Positions 57,960-64,000 of a stretch of DNA of 64,000 bases are shown here, piece by piece. The notes under the pieces were generated by a model. The model was not told the origin of the DNA and did no database searches. It was given only the letters and a program-made list of their open reading frames with translations. Positions within the stretch are counted from its first letter, which is position 1. The number at the start of each line of letters is the position of its first letter. Made by a program: the position numbers and the translations under genes. The stretch is from Kappaphycus alvarezii (Eukaryota > Rhodophyta > Florideophyceae > Gigartinales > Solieriaceae). The DNA lies in assembly GCA_002205965.3 (NCBI GenBank), contig NADL03000869.1:1-64000 (forward strand), in the 5' to 3' direction.

Positions 57960-58545
57960 AAGGCAACGTTATCGCACCGAGTTTGACCTCGACACGTATA
58001 TGTTGCGTAGACATGAGGGCCATGCAGAACTGATTTGAGATAGGGTAACAGATTATGGCAATAGAGCGTGAGAGAGCAGGTGGATAACTGACGTCAAAAA
58101 TCTGGCATTTTTTTTGCCGACCACGGTGCACCCCAGTTGTTTACTGATTGTACCAAGATCGAACTACCCTTTCCCCTCTCCTCGCTGATCCCGACATGTA
58201 ATAAGCTAAGCTATCTATACCGGCCATCATTCTGCGCGCCCTGTCATATGCCGCCAACGTTCCGCACCCGAATTTGCACTGACAGGTCCGAAAATCCCGA
58301 CGAAAGTGAAAAACAACTGGCAGCAAGCTCACGAACCGTAGACCGCGTCTGCTCATGCTCTCTTCCATTTCACAGCATGTTGTATTAGTATTCTTGACTG
58401 CTCAAGTGTCATTCCATCAAGACGAAAATGCTCCAGTTGCCATTTCCGAGTACCGTTTACGGTCAGCTGCTGTATAACGGCCATGACCTTGCTGACGAAC
58501 ATGTCAATACTAGACTCCATACTGTAAGAATAGTAATCACAGATG
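57960..58545 (-). repeat. 3' long terminal repeat of copia family 2
   Basis: About 575 bp collinear with 39,850-40,430 (shared blocks: AACGTTATCGCACCG, GATTTGAGATAGGGTAACAG, CATATGCCGCCAACG, CCACAGCATGTTG-like). A purine-rich GGAGGTG tract lies just inside on the minus strand. Exact end bases are uncertain by a few nucleotides. Confidence 0.6.
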
Positions 58546-61064
58546 TGATTCGTTCACCGAAACACCTCCTTTTCTAACATGCCAAGAGGAGCCTTCTTTG
58601 ATCTAAAATTAGCCCTTCCAACAATCAACTCCTTAGGAAACAGCAATCCAAATTGACATAAAGGATTCACGCGAATCTCTGTGATATGGTCCCAGCTCAC
58701 TTCTGGAGATATCTTGACTCTATCGAATTGTCCATCTCGAAAAACAAAAATAAAACTCGTGACTTTGTGGAACCTCTGAAGGTTTTCGATGAACCGTGTC
58801 GCTGGGTTCATACCCACAATTGGTAACCGCCTCCGCTATCGCGCGGTAATGCAGATTTTTTACAAATCTCAGGAAAGCTTCGTCAAAATATCCCGGCGAC
58901 TCCCATGGCTAATCAGCCTTTTGAGCCTGCTACCCAATCTTCTGATCCGAAAACAACTTTGATGCACCCAAGCGGCTATGAACGTTCTGGCAACCCCTGA
59001 TTTGCAATTTGAGTTCCTTGCTACATACTGGATTGATCTTATTGTTGTCTGCCTTACCGCCAGGTCCAGAAGTTTCGCACTCTGCACTACCTTTGTTATG
59101 GTGTCCGCCGGGTTGTTCTTTACTTCCTTACTGTATGCGCAGGCCCGGAGATATCCTTTCGATACAACTCCCTTGTTGTGGCCATGTCAATCATTAGTCC
59201 CCTTTCGGCCTAACAGGTGTTCCGTGTTACCATATCGAACAGTGATTTTCTGCCTGTCATCCTGTAAATCTGGTACCGACGTTTTATGATGTCATCGGAA
59301 TCATATTGAATGACGAATGCCGTTTCGAAACCGGCTGAAAAAGCCATCACGTCACCTGTCAATGACGAATGTTTGACTCGCATACACTTCTTGCTGCTGA
59401 ATTCAAGCAAATTTCCGTTTCCATATTTGTCAGTTAGAGAAATTACTTACCCAATTTGGCTGGAAAGGTCCGAGTTCTTATCAAAAGATGCTTCTGTCTG
59501 CCTGTGATCTCTACTGATTCCATATCCAAACGCGGAATGCAAATATCAAATTTTTGTTGACTTAGGAACTTGCCGTGAGACCTGGTTACCATCTCGATCC
59601 TCTCGCTTCCAAACTCTTCCTCCTTTACGGTGTACATATCACCATCTGTGTACCGTTTACCGACCAGTATAGCCTTTACACGATTTTGTGGAGTCCCTGC
59701 GTTGCATGCGTGAAACGAGTACTCACAACGTTAGCAATTCTTGACAGGCGGTTCTTACGTACTACTTCCCACATATTCATGCCTCCCGAACCTATAATCT
59801 CCTTGCTTCTTGCCTGGTCAAACCTTGCTTCCTTTCCGCGAGAGTCTCCTGCTGGCAGTATCTCTGCCTTATATATGAATTGTTCTGCATTTGATCGTAT
59901 GAACAGTAGATCTACGCATCTAAAGTGTAGAAATCGTATTCAGGATCGACCGACGGGTCATCATACTCTACATAGCCTTCGTTATTTTCCCATACTTTCC
60001 CATTCTTTATGCGGCCCCTCATCATCTGCGATCTCGCTTGCGTCTCTTCATGCAAATCCGCCTCGCCGGATATATACAGATTTACGCTAGCTGCATTAGA
60101 CTCTTGCGACCTCACCTTATCGCTTGCAATTTGTTATTTCACTTCCCTACACCTTTAGTGCTTCGTACCAGACGGTAAATCGGGAGTGAAGTTTTCTAAA
60201 GAAAGACCAACAAAGGGTCCCCTTCGCTAATTATATCATAAGCGGCGCTAGAGGCTCTTTTCTATAGCATTTTGCGCAGTCGGAGCCTCGCAACAATTGA
60301 ATCCCTATCTTGTCTCGCAGTCTGCAACATATTCGTACGGTTTTCCTGATCCTGTAATTCGATAGATCCTGCCGGTACAAGAGAAATTGAACCGAAAAAC
60401 GACAGACTAGCACCAGCCCTTCAGTTACGCATGTTTCATTCATGGCTTTGCTGGCCAAGGACAGGACTAGTTCCTTGCTATAGCTCGGATGGTCTCGCAT
60501 GAACTTTAGTAGTATGCGCCTGGGTTGGTCATGGAAGCGCTCCCCGACCCCCATAGAGTTTGATCTGTCCACTGGCGATATTTTTATTACGACGCCCACG
60601 CTAGACACATACTTGTTCCACTTCATAGACGATAACAATGACCAAGAGTCAGTCTTGAGTGTGTCCGCGAAACACATGTATTTCGATATCCAGCACAGCA
60701 TAAACTTGTCCCAAACCTCATCAGTAGACTCACCAGGCAAGAAAAGAGCAGCGTAGTAGTGGTTCTTCTTCTACTACTTGAAGTATCGACTTCCCTACTA
60801 GATTCCACATCAGGTTCACTATCACCATGCGGTTAAAATCAATGAAACCGGGAATAGTTGCTGAGAATCGAAGTGGTCTCAGCGCATGATACTTACAGGT
60901 TGAACACTGTCCTGTGGCTTCTTCTAAAATTTGCTTCGTCTTATTTATAGCGTCCTCTGGTTTTACACTCTTAATTAAGTTAAACAGTTTTTCTGTTGAA
61001 GTATGGTAGAAGCCCAAATGTATTCTATTGAGTTCTTCGAGTTTGAAAAGTATTTACTTATCCC

Positions 61065-61130
61065 GACGGGAAACGGTTTAGGTATTTTAATCTTGGAACA
61101 TTTATCCGATCCTATCCCAAGTGCAGTAGA
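61065..61130 (+). repeat. Short interspersed repeat inside the copia fossil
   Basis: It contains TTAGGTATTTTAATCTTGGA followed by ACATTTATCCGATCCTATCCC, a diverged copy of the dispersed short repeat. It lies between the protease and integrase regions of the fossil. Confidence 0.45.
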
Positions 61131-63449
61131 GATGTACAGTTTTGCGGTATAGCTGTATAATTCGACCTGCATTATCGTGAACTAGCGTCTTTTTTCAGGT
61201 AGATTCCAAAGTGTCGAGCGCGTCCAATCATATGAGTAAGGATATATTACGCTGGAAAGCGTAAACCCTGATTTCAGTGTATGAGTGTCCGGACTGCGTT
61301 GGTCGAACGAAGATCGTTCCAATACAACTGGCGTTTGACTCTCCAAACTTGAAAGCACGGCGAAGCGTTTTTTAAATTAAAATCGCCAAAGTTGCATGGA
61401 CCTTGACCATACACTGACGTCTATGCTCCTGTGTCCAGGCATGCTCCATGGAGCTCTTCAGTCGCCACCCAGCAGTTGTAAAGTGATTCGTAATTTCGGG
61501 CACAACTTCCTCGACTTCTTGACTCGTTGCAATTGCATTATTCGTATTTAAGTACCCCTGGAAACATACCTCAAACTGTGCAACAAAATTTCCGGCCCCT
61601 TCATCGTCCGTTCTGCCATTGCTTGACCCTCCACCCTGGTCCGAGAGTCCAAGCGTGATCTCATTTTTGTCCCCAGATTTCTCGCCAGAATCCTAGCTCT
61701 ACTTTCATAGGCAAAGCAGCTCCTCCTAGTCCTCTCCATATTGCACTTACAGCTCAGTCATCACTTCGACAGCCACCGCCAGTATTACTACCGCGTTTAT
61801 AACCTTGAGCGCTTTGGCGCTATAGGCTAGATGGTCCTCAGAATTGGAATTTCAATCGGAGCAGTTGTACTGCATGTAGCCCCTCTTTCCGCATCCATAA
61901 CGGCTGCTTCGTAACGGGTTCGCTTCGCAAAGCCTATTCAACAGTTTGTGTTTGGGATTTTCAGAAGGGCACCCATACCTGTCCCCAAACCACACACTGT
62001 TTCCCAGTAGCTTGTCGCCAACATTAATCTGGAACGATCCGTGGTCCCATATTAGAATTTGATACTTTTCTTCCTCTATGGCTTAGGCTTACTGCCCAGC
62101 ATACATTTGAGAAAAATCGAATTCGTTCGCCCATGCGGCAGTCGGACAAGCCCACTTGTAGGATTGCACAGCGTGTTTTAATACAATATTCTATTCTTTT
62201 TCAGTCTGCCTCTCCTTGGTCAAAGGTCAACATGTTTTACTATTTCGTCTCGTATCGAATTCAGGCCCTCCACAAGTGAGCCAGATTTCTGGAAAAAATC
62301 GTATATTGAGAGGGCATGTAAATACTCTAGGGAAGCGTCCTGGAATTCTGATCCTTGAAAACATCCTTTATGAACTTTTTGAAATATTTCCGTTACACAG
62401 TGAAGTTAGGGTCAGCCTGAACATTTCGCTTTTACTAAGCTCAAATCTCTCCTGTTAGTTTAATCTCTACGTTGCTCAGTGAAGCATGTTCGGTCAAGCC
62501 CCGTTGGGAGGCGAAATTTATATACCAGGAATAAACATCCTCCCAATTCTCCCTGTTATCTCCCCGAAACTGTCAGAGCAGCGCTTAAAGTAGGATGCCA
62601 ACTTGTTCAAAGCATTCAAATCGTCCGTTGAGACTCTTTCCTGTCGTGTTGTGTGATGAGAATGATTACTTTCTTCAGCTGAATGCGAGGTCTCGCCGAG
62701 ATCTTTGCTATTGCCCGGTACAGCATGCTACTTGTTGCAGACTACTTGCAGATACGTCATTAATCGGGCCTCTAGAGGATTCTAGTTCTTATTTTGATGC
62801 AACATGGGAATATTGGAATGGCGAACACGACGTTCTGCACGGTTCGTCGGCGTTGTGCCGTCTTAAGTTTCCCTCCGGTGTATTGGAGGCGGAACTGTAT
62901 CATTGTCTACAGATGCAGGACTTCTACACCTGTTCGAAGCATCATCTGAATCCTGATTGCGACTAGAAGTACTATTTCATGGAGCCTAAATAGTTTGCAA
63001 AGCACCCTCTAGCATCTCACGGCACAATTCTGGGGCACTTTCTTTGAAATTGCGGATCTAATTAGATAGAAGAAAGAGCTTTCTCGAAAGCCAGGCAGCG
63101 ACGTTTAAAAATTCAACCACCTTTAAAGTAAATAACATCACGAACTTCCTGCAAATTCTAGGTGCTTTATTTATATTCAATGCGCTCCGTAAAAAAACGT
63201 CTATGGGGTAGCTTCTGTTGGAAAGTCTGTTGTTACTCTTGCCTTTATTCCAGTACTTCGATATTAATATCGGATTCCAACCATGAGTGGATTTAGCTCT
63301 TTGCGTCGTCTCCCTCGTCTGACTCCCAGCTCAAGTCTTTGATCTGCCTGAACATAATAGCACTTGGTTCTGCCGATGGCATGTATCTTTGGTGTAATAG
63401 TAGTCTAAGCGTCAGGTGATCATTCTAAAATGATGTTAGAATAAACCTG

Positions 63450-63535
63450 AAGCGATTTTATCGCACCGAAATTGGTCTAAACACGCCGACAAAGCGTAGG
63501 CACGAGTGCCTTGTAGAACTGATTTGAGATTCAAC
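63450..63535 (-). repeat. 5' LTR remnant of copia family 2
   Basis: TTTATCGCACCGAAATTGGT, ACAAAGCGTAGGCACGAG and AGAACTGATTTGAGAT align with the inner edge of the LTR at 57,965-58,030. The rest of the LTR is absent. Confidence 0.55.
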
Positions 63536-63539
63536 TGAC

Positions 63540-64000
63540 ATGTAATTTTATGTATTGAGTTGCATATGTTTATGCTTTTAAGTACTAAAATGATCACATA
63601 ATATCTGTATGCTAGTGGCATATAATTTATATGATTAGTAATAGGAAATACTTACACACAGCATGTAGAGCACAAACAGAATATTTGCTTTTATGGGTGA
63701 AACATCTAGGTGTTTGGTTCAAAACCTTGTTGGCTTTTACCAAAAAAAATGAATTAATAGAATGTGAGCGAAGAGTTCTGCTACAATTGTAGTGAAAAGC
63801 TACGTTTTGACAGTTTAACTCGTCAAAAACATTACCTATGCATATTCTTAACACCACTGAAATCCAGTTACACCTATATAATAGCGAAATATCCTACTAC
63901 AGTCGTAATAGTTCGAATACACGAATCCACCGATGAGTTTTCAAGATATTGTTACCTAAATCATTTGAATATTTCAGGCATAATCAGCTACTTTTTATGA
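63540..64000. other. AT-rich sequence, no gene seen
   Basis: Nothing could be supported; an open frame running off the right edge has no recognisable domain. Confidence 0.5.

Larger units (their letters stand above)
57960..63535 (-). mobile_element. Ty1/copia-type LTR retrotransposon fossil (family 2), broken
   Basis: The parts lie in copia order on the minus strand: a 5' LTR remnant (about 63,450-63,535), a leader/gag region, a zinc knuckle near 61,880, an aspartic protease near 61,430, integrase near 60,300-61,000 (zinc CxxC and core), reverse transcriptase start near 59,700-59,900, RNase H near 58,900-59,410 and a 3' LTR (about 57,960-58,545). The integrase resembles a lineage also common in fungi. 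A short interspersed repeat sits inside near 61,065-61,130. The element is broken, with well over ten breaks, and is old judging from the differences between its LTR and the related LTR at 39,850. Confidence 0.75.

Noticed and set aside
62595-62966. 123-codon plus-strand frame near the right end
   Set aside because: It lies antisense to the gag region of the copia fossil and is best explained as a shadow frame.

Overview
The window is from a nuclear eukaryotic genome and is almost entirely a transposon graveyard. No bacterial features (operons, Shine-Dalgarno starts, tRNA or rRNA genes) were seen. The best guess is a multicellular red alga (Florideophyceae). The grounds are recollected resemblance of the secreted Cys-rich gene, the Harbinger transposase and the restriction-like-endonuclease LINEs to families in Chondrus- or Gracilaria-like genomes, plus sparse short introns. 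This assignment is inference. Composition alternates between long AT-rich stretches with no gene (about 0-3, 15.2-17.7, 18.6-22.8, 35-39.4, 40.5-41.9, 42.7-43.7 and 51.5-58 kb) and GC-richer islands that hold all recognisable coding matter.

Layout: 3-10.3 kb is a pile of 5'-truncated LINE 3' ends, short interspersed repeats and a decayed trypsin-like protease. 10.6-14.9 kb holds an unidentified repeat and a broken Ty1/copia fossil. 17.7-18.5 and 22.8-23.8 kb carry two more copies of that unidentified repeat. 26.1-34.8 kb is LINE-rich and contains the longest LINE fragment (29.6-31.8 kb: reverse transcriptase, zinc motif, restriction-like endonuclease, 3' tail). It also contains the one clearly intact small gene (33,214-33,465), which encodes a secreted Ala/Gly/Ser-rich peptide behind a TATA box. 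37-40.4 kb holds pieces of a second copia family. 45.2-46.0 kb holds a secreted NTR/TIMP-like Cys-rich gene with one 99-nt intron and a frame-breaking 16-bp tandem duplication. 46,458-49,509 is an end-to-end PIF/Harbinger element with 41-bp inverted ends, a TGA target duplication, a Myb-like gene and a convergent DDE transposase. It lies beside an older, eroded Harbinger-type pair (49.7-51.5 kb). 58-63.5 kb is the longest fossil of the second copia family, on the minus strand.

The genes do not form a pathway. The Harbinger Myb-like and transposase genes are partners in one transposon. The LINE copies belong to one family with at least three 3'-end subfamilies that share a non-poly(A) terminus. 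Two very similar truncated copies still show clear target-site duplications, so that subfamily was recently active. The two secreted-protein genes are the only likely host genes.
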